Shown: positions 23,701 to 32,809 of the stretch, in pieces
Position numbering within the stretch: the first letter of the stretch is position 1
Layout: each line of letters opens with the position of its first letter
Assembly (NCBI GenBank): GCA_000310025.1
Contig: FN648707.1
Location: 738,325 to 802,324 of the forward strand
DNA: 64,000 bases
Source of the DNA: Ectocarpus siliculosus
Taxonomy: Eukaryota > Sar > Phaeophyceae > Ectocarpales > Ectocarpaceae
Direction: 5' to 3'
Position numbers and translations under genes: made by a program
The notes under the pieces: model-generated
Told to the model about the DNA's origin: nothing
What the model saw: only the letters and a program-made list of their open reading frames with translations
Database searches by the model: none

Positions 23701-25942
23701 GGAGATGCAACGGCTGCACCGATCCTTGCTGAAAGGAGATTGGTGCAAATTCCGCACTAGTGGTGCAGTCTTCCACCGCCCCCCGCGATGGAGAAGCCGT
23801 CAGGAGGGCGTCGCAGAAGTTCAAGGAATCCCCTACTTGCAAAATGATGCCCAGGGCCGGTGCTGCCGAGGACACCGAAGTGCTAGTCGCCGCCAAAAAT
23901 GCACCGCACATCTGGGCGAGCTCCTCCAGGGCGGTGCCGAACCAAGCGTCTTGGCGCACGCCATTTGCGACCTTCGGACCGCCTAGGCCGCTATGGGAGC
24001 CGGCGTCACGGTGCTTGGTTACCCTTCGCGCGAGCTTGCCGAACTCGTCCTGAAGACTCTCAGGGCGCACCTTCCACCACGATACTGTTTGACCGCGGGG
24101 AGCAAGCGTGAGCATGGGGGAACAAGATGTGACACCAAACCTCAAGCGGAGGTTGAACAAAGGAGCAGACCAATGGCCGAACGACCCCAAGTTGGACAGA
24201 AAGTTGAACTTTTGGAGAAATCTTGGGTACTGCGGCAGATCAAGAACCGATTGGAATACCGATAGTGCAGCCAAAACAACGTCCCGTACAGAACAACTAC
24301 GGTTTCTGCTAGAGAAACCTGATCAGTTCAGCTAGTATCCCTACATCAAATATGTTTTAGTGTAATCGACCGCACCGTCGGTGTGGAAGGCGTCAAGAGG
24401 GAAAGCTCCGTAGTGAAGGCTGGACGCCGCGCCTTTCCTCTCCGTCACCAACAAGAGCGGGTTGACCTTCCTGAACGGGCCTCGGCGTACAGCGGGGGCC
24501 CCTTCCTCGAGCAGGAGCGGGAAAGGATCGAGGATACCCTCGCGGAGGTCTGCAATGAGGTAAGGAACACAAACAAGGTTGAGTAGGTTGATTGAGAAAA
24601 ATGCTGCTTCGTAATATGCATCGGCGTGTCTCGGCACCAGACCAAGCGACCACGAACACGTAAAATCACCAAAAACCTCTGAAGAGGGGGTTCAGGTAGT
24701 TTTGGTACCGAGCAGCAAGAAGATACGATTGTATTGGAATAGTACCCATCCAGCGCGCGCTTACATTGGCGCCTCATCTTGGCGTTCGCCTCGATGCTTT
24801 CGCCTTGGCAGAACGAAGACAGACCCATGGCTCGAGAGATAATGTTGCCCATCGACTTCGGCATGTACTTGGTGAGGAAAGCTGTCCTCTCCCTTCGTAT
24901 CCTGGTGAACACTCCCGGCTCCTGCAGCCCATGGTCGGTGTAGTTGGTCAAGATTTCGCGCACGCGGTCTTGACTGCGGTCGTCGGCGAAGCGGACGATT
25001 CGTCCTAGTTCTGTCGAGGACCATTCAGCGGGGGATGCGGCCGAGCTTGCCAGCCTCCCGGCGACTTCGTGGACCATCTTCAGTGTGTCAGCGTCCACAA
25101 ACATGTTGTACATGGCGCTGAAGATCACGCCTATCCGTTGGGCGAATGCCGCACCGCTAAGACTGGGCTTGGTAGCGGTCTTGTCCGATGTCTTCTTCTT
25201 GCCCGTCTTCTTCTTGCACACCGACTTGCCTGCCGCCTCCGGAATAGACCGGTCGCCCGAGCCGGCATCGACAGCCACGGTGTCCATCCCGCGAACGACG
25301 GCGTCAACTCCATCGGCCTCAGCGTTCAGCAGGCCACGGGAGTCGAGGATCATCTGGAGGAGCATGAGATTCCTGGCATGGATGGCGGGCTCCCAGTCGT
25401 TCAAGGTAAACGACAGCTGACGCGGCACTGGGCCGCAGCTCACGCCCCGCCTGCCATGCAGAAGTACAGAATAGAGTAGATCTCGAAGGTCACTGCAGCC
25501 GAGGCTGAGAATGTCTGCACGCTCGGCGTCGTGCGGAACATGCTGGAGAAGATCCGTGGGAGGGGTGTTCCCTGTGGGAAGTAGAATTCCCGATGAGGAC
25601 GCATTTGGGTGAGGCGGCTGAATATGTCTCTTTGAGTACTACTTTAGCCACGAAACGGGGGGGGAAACCTGCAGAAGGTGTGAAGCCATGTCAGTATTTC
25701 ACTCTGACCATTCAGCCAGAGAGGTACCAGCGCGATGCGACGATAACTACGTACGCCGCCATGTCGTCTATGCTTCCGCACTTCGAACGAAGCACAAGCG
25801 GGAGAATCATTGACACTTTGTGGAAGCGATTTTCAATACAAAGCACGAACTCACCGTAGGCGTAGAAAAAGAATATGGTAGTGAAATGAGAAGCCTGTGT
25901 GTGGACGAAATGCTTCGTCGGTGCCGCCTCTGCGTCAGCCAT
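17746..25942 (-). CDS. DUF4470-MYND zinc-finger protein, copy B
   Basis: Ten exons on the minus strand: 25942-25855, 25571-24765, 24549-24376, 24084-23632, 23456-23286, 22164-21893, 21595-20444, 19827-19726, 18634-18362 and 18189-17746. They sum to 3,936 bases, exactly 1,312 codons with the stop, and all splice phases agree. The product (about 1,311 aa) starts MADAEAAPTKHF. A DUF4470-type domain spans roughly residues 20-110 (FFYAYGNTPPTDLL across intron 1). A Lys-rich linker follows, then a long region of unknown fold. The C-terminus is a MYND finger (CAKCGIGG, CTRCRKVSYCSKEC, WKIHKAAC). DUF4470 is also known at the N-terminus of the dynein assembly factor DNAAF3; MYND fingers bind proline-rich partners. 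The function here is unknown, and a scaffold or adaptor role is only a guess. It is tail-to-tail with copy A. The exon 6 acceptor (CCGAAG) is weak and was chosen by phase. A direct join of exons 8 and 9 is the simplest model. Confidence 0.85.
19277..19288. repeat. Poly-G run in an intron of gene B
   Basis: An uninterrupted G run of about a dozen bases lies in the intron between exons 8 and 9 of gene B. Length is likely to vary and sequencing error is possible. Confidence 0.7.
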
Positions 25943-26405
25943 CGTGTCTGCACCAGGTGGTGCTCAACGACCTGCGATGCCAAAAACAATAGCAAGTGAG
26001 AACATTCTCATCACAAGAAGGAGCCGTGACTGAGCAATATACTACTGTGCTTCAGGGTCCCTGAACATCCACGTTTCGAATTTCCTGGATAGCATACCTA
26101 ATCAATCCCTGACACTCCTCATAGCACTCCTCATAGCATTGAAACGTCCACACCCCGAACTTTAGAAACTGGCAGAAAGGAGAACTCGTCCACGACTTGA
26201 CGCCGAGGACAATAACACTCAAGACATGCGCAATTGTAAACCGTAGCCTGAGAACAACTACAAGAGTCAGAGCGTTGACAGTGGGCATTTTTCCAGCAGT
26301 AGTACCGACAGCGGACTACCGTTTCTCTTTCGTTGAAGAGAATACTGAGGAAACCAAGGACTGGATGAGAGCGGCACTTGACAAGATGAGCAGCCACAAA
26401 CAATG

Positions 26406-26427
26406 ACAACAACAACAACAACAACAA

Positions 26428-26474
<47 letters not shown>

Positions 26475-26475
26475 A
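26406..26475. repeat. CAA/CAG trinucleotide microsatellite
   Basis: About 70 bp of AAC/CAA units passing into CAG units. All frames through it give homopolymers (Gln, Thr or Ala; Leu or Val on the other strand), but it lies in no supported gene. Confidence 0.95.
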
Positions 26476-26709
26476 GGACATCCGGCTCAGAGCCACTCCT
26501 TCCGGCCGACATACACCAGAAGAACACACCCGGTGATCACAACTGTGTCACCGGGTATGTCAATTTTCGTCGCCCTGATATTTGATCTGAAATTTGAGAA
26601 GTAGAAAATACATACAGTCACGCCTGAACCCTTCTCGGGAAAAAACTATTGTAAGGCAGGCACCGCAGGAAGAAAGTTGTTCACCAAAAAGCTATCTCCT
26701 GGGTGACCC

Positions 26710-26765
26710 CGGCTGATACGTCAAACATACACACCGACGGCTGATACGTCAAACATACACACCGA
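26710..26765. repeat. 28-bp tandem repeat, two perfect units
   Basis: The unit starting CGGCTGATACGTCAAACATA is repeated twice head to tail (26710-26737 and 26738-26765). Confidence 0.9.
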
Positions 26766-26919
26766 GAGGTGTGTAGAGTGGCGTCAGAGTACATGAGACG
26801 AACACCCACACACAATCGCTAGAATCGGGCAAAGGCATGTGTGGAGCTATGTGTGTGAGTGTCATTTTGTTTGGCTCTTCTGGCTGCTGACAAAATGACT
26901 GTTGGATGTTGGGAGTGCA

Positions 26920-27190
26920 CGAGTATCAAATTGGGAAATGCACCATACAACGATACTCTCGACTTCTGCAGGGCTTGAAATATCCCTTGTACTGTCAGCG
27001 GCTTCCGAGGTTCGGACAAGGGCAGATGTGGAGCTAAGAGGCGGTGGGTGCTATTTCGTGTGTAGTACCACCCTTCCGACTGCTGATATCAGGAATGTAC
27101 GATTATCACCTGGGAGATGCAGCATACATCGATATCTTGGCTCCGGGTGGGCTTGAAAACTATTTTTTGTTGTCCTCCGCTCTTTGCATC
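26920..27190. repeat. Diverged tandem duplication, period about 176 bp
   Basis: The block around 26922-27000 (TTGGGAAATGCACCATACAA, then GGGCTTGAAA) recurs at about 27099-27175 (CCTGGGAGATGCAGCATACA, then GGGCTTGAAA) with roughly three quarters identity by eye. No coding role is evident. Confidence 0.5.
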
Positions 27191-27879
27191 AATGGCTTGC
27201 TAGGTTCGAGACAGGAGGATGTGAATGGTTTCAGTGCGTGTCTTTGGAAAGGATTTGCAGAGAGATTCATTTCGGCATTCGCTTTCAGTATATTGCGCAC
27301 TTGTCGAAGTTTGGCCCCCTTCCAGGGACCTTCATTTTTTCCACTCCCGCTGATGAACTTTCGCTGGTTAAGCGGTTAGCGCGGTAGATGTTGATAACCA
27401 AAACACTCAAACACACAGAAAGACTGTCCGTTCGACATAACATCCAAACGTTTGAAGTCTGTACAGCAGTCAGTGTTGAGAAAATCTAGGGGCATGCTGA
27501 GCTAATGTTGTCTACTACTTAAAATTAGCGCTGAAGGATCAGCGATGCCAGTTTAAATAATATTTTTTCAGGTCGTCGATCACAGAGGTGCACCCAACAA
27601 TATTCAGGTAGGCATGTGTACGAGAAACGAAAACAGTGTGAGGGGGGTTGAAAACGGAAGATGCGGGTATGTCTATCTGTCCGTCTGTCTATGACAACGT
27701 CGACAAAAAACAGGAGACTGGAGACCATTTCACCAACTAGGCACCAAATTATAAGCCCGAGCTGTAACAACTGCTTCCCGCTCAATCCCTGCCCGGTGCC
27801 TCGAGATTGCAGGGCATAGATGCCGAGTTTGTTGTGGGGAGCAAGCACCCCCCAAAAAAAAAAAATGGAGCTAGTTTCG

Positions 27880-27903
27880 CTGCTGCTGCTGCTGCTGCTG
27901 CTG
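27880..27903. repeat. CTG microsatellite
   Basis: Eight perfect CTG/TGC units, preceded 20 bp upstream by a poly-A run. Confidence 0.9.
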
Positions 27904-28815
27904 GTATGAAAATGCACAAGACAGAGACAGAGAGAGACATGGACGAGAGGAAAGGGAAGCATACACCAGGGGGAGAGAGACGGGAGGGTATGGCGTACAG
28001 ACATTCGGCGGGCTGTTGCGTTTTCACGCGAGAAGACAGGCAACGAGCGGCGAGCAACGGGCAACATCCGATCCATAGACACTAACAGACAGCTGGCTCA
28101 GGATATACTGCTGCAGTAGATGAGAGACACTGGCAAATTGTTGTTGCCTATGTTTCTTGTGTGATGTTGGTTGGTTGGTTGTGTGCACGGTATGCATGTT
28201 GCGAAAGCGCTCAGCAGAGACAAGAGAGACAACGAGGCACAACACACACACACCTTGACGCCATTGATGCTGCAAGACTGCTGTGTACTTCTTCTCAACA
28301 GTTGTGTGCGAGGATCTGTGTGTACGATATGTGGCTTCCTGGTAGTCTCATCACCAATCACACGCGTGTGCATTTCTGGTCAACGCGAACAAGGTCTGAG
28401 GGCTTGGGCAGGTGCACCTGTACATTGTAGGGAGAAAGTTTTTTTTTTTTTCAGGTAGCCTTCTGTGAATTCCCGTCCCCCCCCAGAGCTCAAAACTCAC
28501 TATTGTCTACTGCAGGTACTTTTTTTTTTCAACTATAAAGGCTCTTATTCCATCTCCCAATCTAGTATGCATGTGTTTCGGGCTCATTTTGTCCCTCATG
28601 TATTGTGCGCATGCTTCCACCGGGTGTGGTATTGCTGTGCGGGGGGGGTGTTACCTTGAAGGGGGGTATGGTACGCTGTATTCTCCCGCGCCGGATTTTG
28701 TAGGCACGCACGCACCATAGGCAAACCACGCGAGGTCGAAAGTGTAATCATCAGCATCCTACAGCTTGGCGTATGCTGTGCCCGGGCTGCACCATCGACA
28801 GAAACAGAGGTGCAC

Positions 28816-29043
28816 TGTTGGAGTATTTGTGTACAAGAACGACTGGTTCTACTGCATGGGTTCTGTGCAGTATTGTGAAGGCGTGTTTCCAAGTCTGTAA
28901 CCGTCAGGTGAAGACAGCTTGGGCGTCTGAGTGTGGATAATAAATCACTCTGTGTTTACCCTACCTACACCTCGCATGAACAACGCCAGCAGTTCGAGAG
29001 GACAGCGTCCCTCGCTGCACAGCGTGAGCCACTTCGCCCAATA
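28816..29043 (+). repeat. 5' LTR
   Basis: 228 bp, TGTTGGAGTA...TCGCCCAATA, identical to the copy at 30919-31146. It contains a possible poly-A signal region (GGATAATAAATCACTC) in its second half. Confidence 0.9.
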
Positions 29044-29054
29044 GGTTATGAGCC
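29044..29054 (+). promoter_or_regulatory. Primer-binding site, half-tRNA-iMet type
   Basis: GGTTATGAGCC abuts the 5' LTR and is complementary to GGCTCATAACC of the initiator tRNA-Met anticodon stem-loop. This supports the copia-class assignment. Confidence 0.75.
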
Positions 29055-29199
29055 AACGTGGTAGGTAAACCACATCGAGTCACAATGTCCTCCGCAATCC
29101 TATCCTGAACGGATATGCACCGTTCAGCGGAAAGCCGGTGCACTACAATAGCTGGATTTCTCTCCAGCGAGCCCTCATGTTCGAAGCAGGCCTGGAAGA

Positions 29200-29460
29200 G
29201 ATCATGACTGGGGCGGAGAAAGAGCCTGCGGCACTGACTGGAAATCCATCCCCGGCCGAGAGATCGGCTCATCAGTCATGCACGGAGGAGCGCGTGGATT
29301 CCGCAAGCACGGTGGTCGCGGACGAGTTGTTGTGATCATGACTGGGGCGGAGAAAGAGCCTGCGGCACTGACTGGAAATCCATCCCCGGCCGAGAGATCG
29401 GCTCATCAGTCATGCACGGAGGAGCGCGTGGATTCCGCAAGCACGGTGGTCGCGGACGAG
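29200..29460 (+). repeat. 127-bp near-perfect tandem duplication inside the copia-like element
   Basis: The block starting GATCATGACTGGGGCGGAGA occurs at 29200-29326 and again at 29334-29460, separated by 7 bp (TTGTTGT). It includes the ATG of the gag-type zinc-knuckle frame, so that start codon exists twice. Confidence 0.9.
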
Positions 29461-29777
29461 GCGGTGACAACAACTCGTCGAACGGCCCGTCGAGCGGGAA
29501 CAACTTTGCGTCGAACCGCAACCATGGGACACGCGGACCGTCGGACGGCGGAAACGGTGGAGCAAGTGCGGGAGGTAGTGCACAACAAGGAAACGAAGCG
29601 TCAGGGCAGGACAATGGTAAGAACCGTAAAGGACGTTGTTGGTACTGCAGAAACTCAAGAGGACATGGGTGGTACGACTGCCCACTGCGCGCGACGCACA
29701 TTGAAGAAGACAAGGAAGAAAGAACCGAGCAGGCGAACACTGCTGTCGGGAAAGAAACAACTACCCAGGCATGGTAG
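29412..29777 (+). CDS. Gag-like nucleocapsid frame with CCHC-type knuckle
   Basis: A 121-residue frame from ATG 29412. The N-terminus is Gly/Arg-rich (GGARGFRKHGGRGRGG), the middle is Gly/Asn/Ser-rich, and then comes CWYCRNSRGHGWYDC, a CX2CX5HX4C knuckle one residue longer than the classical retroelement form. Position, composition and knuckle suggest RNA binding like the nucleocapsid end of copia Gag. It lies between identical LTRs with no pol-type frame downstream. Treated as part of a retroelement. Confidence 0.65.
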   Translation: MHGGARGFRKHGGRGRGGDNNSSNGPSSGNNFASNRNHGTRGPSDGGNGGASAGGSAQQGNEASGQDNGKNRKGRCWYCRNSRGHGWYDCPLRATHIEEDKEERTEQANTAVGKETTTQAW

Positions 29778-29829
29778 AGAAAGATAACACAATGCTGCAG
29801 CAACGCCACCGGACGAGCGAGCTGCTACA

Positions 29830-30420
29830 GGCACCAGCGTGCAGGTGGAATGATACCTGCCCCCACAGTCAAGCCACCAGAGAAGGGTACCCAGAGAAGA
29901 GCTGGCTGTTTCAAAACGGAGGAACGAACTGCTAAACACGTGCAGGTCAGGTGGAATGATACCTGACGCAGTACCGCCACCAGAGAACGGGCTGTTATAT
30001 ACGTGCACTGCAGGTGGAATGATACCTGTGATGATGATGATGATGCAGTTCCGACACCAAGAGAAAAGGGCTGATTGCAACGAAAGGAGAACGCCTAGAA
30101 AGATAGATGCAGGTTTAATTATAATTGAACTGCCGCAGCCACGCCACTTGAGGAGGAGGAGCGGGCTGTGCCATACTGGCAAGTGAAGCATACAACTGGC
30201 GCGAATACGTTACCAGACAAGAGAAAAGGGCTGATTGCAACGAAAGGAGAAGGCCTAGAAGATACAACGAGCGGCGGCAGATGATGATGAACGAGTGGAT
30301 GCGCCACGCTTGAAACGAAAAAAAGAGAAAATATGGTTAACTAACTGTCTGTTGCAGCCGCGCCACTTGAGGAGCGGGTTGTCACATGCGGCCAGGTGAA
30401 GAACGATACAACTGGCGCGG
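29830..30420 (+). repeat. Array of diverged repeats in the copia-like interior
   Basis: CAGGTGGAATGATACCTG, an interrupted palindrome (CAGGT...ACCTG), appears three times (near 29850, 29950 and 30010). The block GAAAAGGGCTGATTGCAACG appears twice (near 30063 and 30223), and GC(C/A)ACGCCACTTGAGGAG-type blocks twice (near 30139 and 30360). No open frame spans the array. Confidence 0.75.
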
Positions 30421-30918
30421 CAACTTCACCGAAAGAGGAGCCGACTGCCGCCGGAAGGAGCGAGCTTAAACGAAACAATAGTTAACAGCAATCAACTTGC
30501 CCGAACACTTCCCTTTGAGCGAAAATTGGACCACATCAAAGCAGGTGACCAAGACGAAGGAGACGACGGAGTCATGAAAATAGAAGTTGAATGGTACTGT
30601 AGATGTGTGGTACTATATTCAAAGCTCAAGAAGAACAAGACTGCGTGAAGATGTCAAGACGCTGCCGGAGGAAGGATGGAAATAGAAGATTTGTGTTGGA
30701 GGATCGGGAGATCTGTGTTGAAGGACAGAAATTCGCTGCTAGTATGAATATTGATTGGCAGTTAGTGAAGAAGTGATAATTTGATTTGAGTTGAATATGC
30801 AAGTACTAATGTTACTTCGTCGAGAGGACATTGATATGGTTTTGAGAGGACACTGAAGAGAGAGTTTATTTAGTCTTCTGCATCAGAGCTGTAGAAGGAG
30901 GTAGTTCTCGAGAGGACA

Positions 30919-31146
30919 TGTTGGAGTATTTGTGTACAAGAACGACTGGTTCTACTGCATGGGTTCTGTGCAGTATTGTGAAGGCGTGTTTCCAAGTCTG
31001 TAACCGTCAGGTGAAGACAGCTTGGGCGTCTGAGTGTGGATAATAAATCACTCTGTGTTTACCCTACCTACACCTCGCATGAACAACGCCAGCAGTTCGA
31101 GAGGACAGCGTCCCTCGCTGCACAGCGTGAGCCACTTCGCCCAATA
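30919..31146 (+). repeat. 3' LTR
   Basis: 228 bp, identical to the 5' LTR at 28816-29043, followed directly by the target duplication TGCAC. Confidence 0.9.
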
Positions 31147-31151
31147 TGCAC

Positions 31152-32076
31152 CACCCACCCCAGTGCGTATGTCTCGTCAAGGTCAGCGCCAGTTGCCCAT
31201 GATCACTGCTCATGGCAGCCAGCAACAGAACCCACAGAACCCAAAAGCTACCACAACCCGTGCCACTTTTCCACTGCACACCTGAATACAAGCTCATCCA
31301 AACACATCAAACTTCCAAAGGTGCCATACACGAGCTTCTGCCACCCCACCGATTTCGACTTGGTATCGTGCTGCACTGCTGTACAGAAGTACCACAGCAG
31401 CGTTAGACTGGTGGACTACACGGCAGACTACAGTAGTCAACACTCCAGCACCCACCACGATCTGCAGACCTTTGCGTCAATGGGAATTCAGCGACCTCCC
31501 GGTGAGATGACCTCCTGTGCACTCTGATCTTCAACGGCTCCGCCTTCCAGTGCAAGACGCAAGGTTTTTCGTCCCCATGTGCAGTGGACGGGAGCGCGCT
31601 ACATGTAATACACCATTCCCCACGCGAAGAGTGTATTTTCGCCGCAATTTGTAGGTTTCCGGGGGAACCAAACGGCGAACCAACGTGCGAACCAACACAA
31701 AATCGGGACACGCAGCGGGAAAGGCTTCACGCTTCACGACCATTTTCATAACTACGCGCAATAGCTAGTGTGCAACGCGCAACACAGACGGCCATATTTC
31801 GGATATTGCAACCGGCCGTCGAAATGCAATCGCCCGTAAGTCTGGTGCTCTCGTATGGTCTCTCTCGCCTCTCGACCCACCTGTTCGCATCATCTGCGTA
31901 CACGGGCACTCACGGGAAAAGTTGTGGATGGACCAAGATGGACATCAAAAATCCAGCAGTCGCTCGGTGACCGTTGTTGACCACCGACTCCGTTCCACCG
32001 CAGGATGCCCTACATCTTGACCCCATCTATGCATTATGTGCAGTAACGCCGCGCCATCATCACCCGTCAGGTGTGG

Positions 32077-32145
<69 letters not shown>

Positions 32146-32286
32146 CCCCCCCCACCCCACCCCCCTCTCTCTCTCTCACACACACACTCTCTCTCTCACT
32201 CCACCACCATATTTCACACGAACATGCAATAATTAATGAATCCGTCTGTAGTCTGTTGTTCAACATTGCGTACCACACTACACTAT
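31152..32286. other. Intergenic between two retroelements
   Basis: No gene recognised. It holds a long CT microsatellite (32081-32143). The frames crossing it encode only Ser/Leu or Arg/Glu runs. Confidence 0.5.
32081..32143. repeat. CT dinucleotide microsatellite
   Basis: About 31 perfect CT units, then a C run and further short CT tracts to about 32,200. Confidence 0.95.
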
Positions 32287-32361
32287 ACTGTTGTATTCTT
32301 ATCCCTTACCCAGATCATTCGATGTAAGTATTGGATTTGGTTGGGTGAGGCCTCCTGCGCC
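32287..32361 (-). repeat. Terminal repeat B2 of the DIRS/Ngaro-like element
   Basis: 75 bp identical to B1 at 32630-32704. It forms the 3' end of the element on the minus strand. Confidence 0.85.
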
Positions 32362-32415
32362 TGCAGGAGGGCCTCGCCACAAGGAACCCTTTGGGCTGGG
32401 TGTACCCAGGCCCAA
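32341..32415. repeat. Two adjacent hairpins near the element's 3' end
   Basis: AGGCCTCCTGC/GCAGGAGGGCCT (about 32349-32375) and CTTTGGGCTGGGT/ACCCAGGCCCAAAG (about 32388-32418) can each fold back on themselves. They lie between repeats A2 and B2, possibly marking a 3' RNA structure or end-recognition site. Confidence 0.7.
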
Positions 32416-32478
32416 AGTGTTTGAATGATCAGCAAGTTCATGAATATAGTAAGCATTGTGTAGGGCGGGTGGGATGGT

Positions 32479-32631
32479 CTCAAATATACCCCTTCTTCTC
32501 TGCTCCGGCGTATTTCGGGAGAGAAAAGGGGGACTAAACTAGGTGGGGTCATTTTCCAACATCCTTTGTGGAATATCTGACTCTTCCCGATTTCGTTCCG
32601 AAATCTAGATGCGTCTCAAATCCGAGATTAC
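32479..32631 (-). repeat. Internal repeat A2 of the DIRS/Ngaro-like element
   Basis: About 150 bp nearly identical to A1 at 37591-37747 (shared core CTCCGGCGTATTTCGGGAGA). Confidence 0.85.
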
Positions 32632-32704
32632 TGTTGTATTCTTATCCCTTACCCAGATCATTCGATGTAAGTATTGGATTTGGTTGGGTGAGGCCTCCTG
32701 CGCC
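32630..32704 (-). repeat. Internal repeat B1 of the DIRS/Ngaro-like element
   Basis: 75 bp, identical to B2. It abuts A2 with a shared ACT at the junction, as expected for a copy of the circle junction. Confidence 0.85.
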
Positions 32705-32809
32705 GGCCTGTGGTCCCGCCCATTACTTTCTTGTTAATTATCCGATCTGTCACATCTTAGTTATTGACCACCACGCCTGTAAGCTAGGTCTCTCCCACCC
32801 CAACTTTCT

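Larger units (their letters stand above)
25943..28810. other. Intergenic, repeat-rich; upstream of gene B
   Basis: No supported gene. It contains a CAA/CAG microsatellite, a 28-bp tandem repeat, a CTG run and a diverged tandem duplication near 26,920-27,190. Open frames here consist largely of repeat-encoded homopolymers. The first few hundred bases should hold the gene B promoter. Confidence 0.5.
28811..31151 (+). mobile_element. Young Ty1/copia-like LTR retroelement with only a gag-type frame
   Basis: Two 228-bp direct repeats (28816-29043 and 30919-31146) are identical on base-by-base reading and run TGTTGG...CCAATA, close to the copia-type TGTTGG/CCAACA ends. They are flanked by the 5-bp duplication TGCAC (28811-28815 and 31147-31151). 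Directly after the left LTR, 29044-29054 reads GGTTATGAGCC, complementary to the anticodon arm of initiator tRNA-Met, the half-tRNA primer site used by copia-class elements. Purine-rich blocks precede the right LTR. The 1.9-kb interior holds a gag-type frame with a zinc knuckle but no protease, integrase or reverse transcriptase, so it is a non-autonomous, gag-only type (TR-GAG-like). Identical LTRs mean a very recent insertion. It looks whole for an element of this class. Confidence 0.88.

Noticed and set aside
26131-26529. Open frames with long Leu, Val, Ala, Gln or Thr runs
   Set aside because: They are produced by the CAA/CAG microsatellite on both strands, with no domain, splice or start support.
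27360-27405. tRNA-like D-arm string GGTTAGCGCGG
   Set aside because: No matching acceptor stem, anticodon arm or T-loop can be built around it.
27525-28082. 185-residue minus-strand frame with a Ser run
   Set aside because: The Ser run comes from the CTG microsatellite. The rest has no motif or conservation evidence in the window.
32036-32278. Ser/Leu-rich and Arg/Glu-rich frames
   Set aside because: They are translations of the CT/GA microsatellite, not genes.
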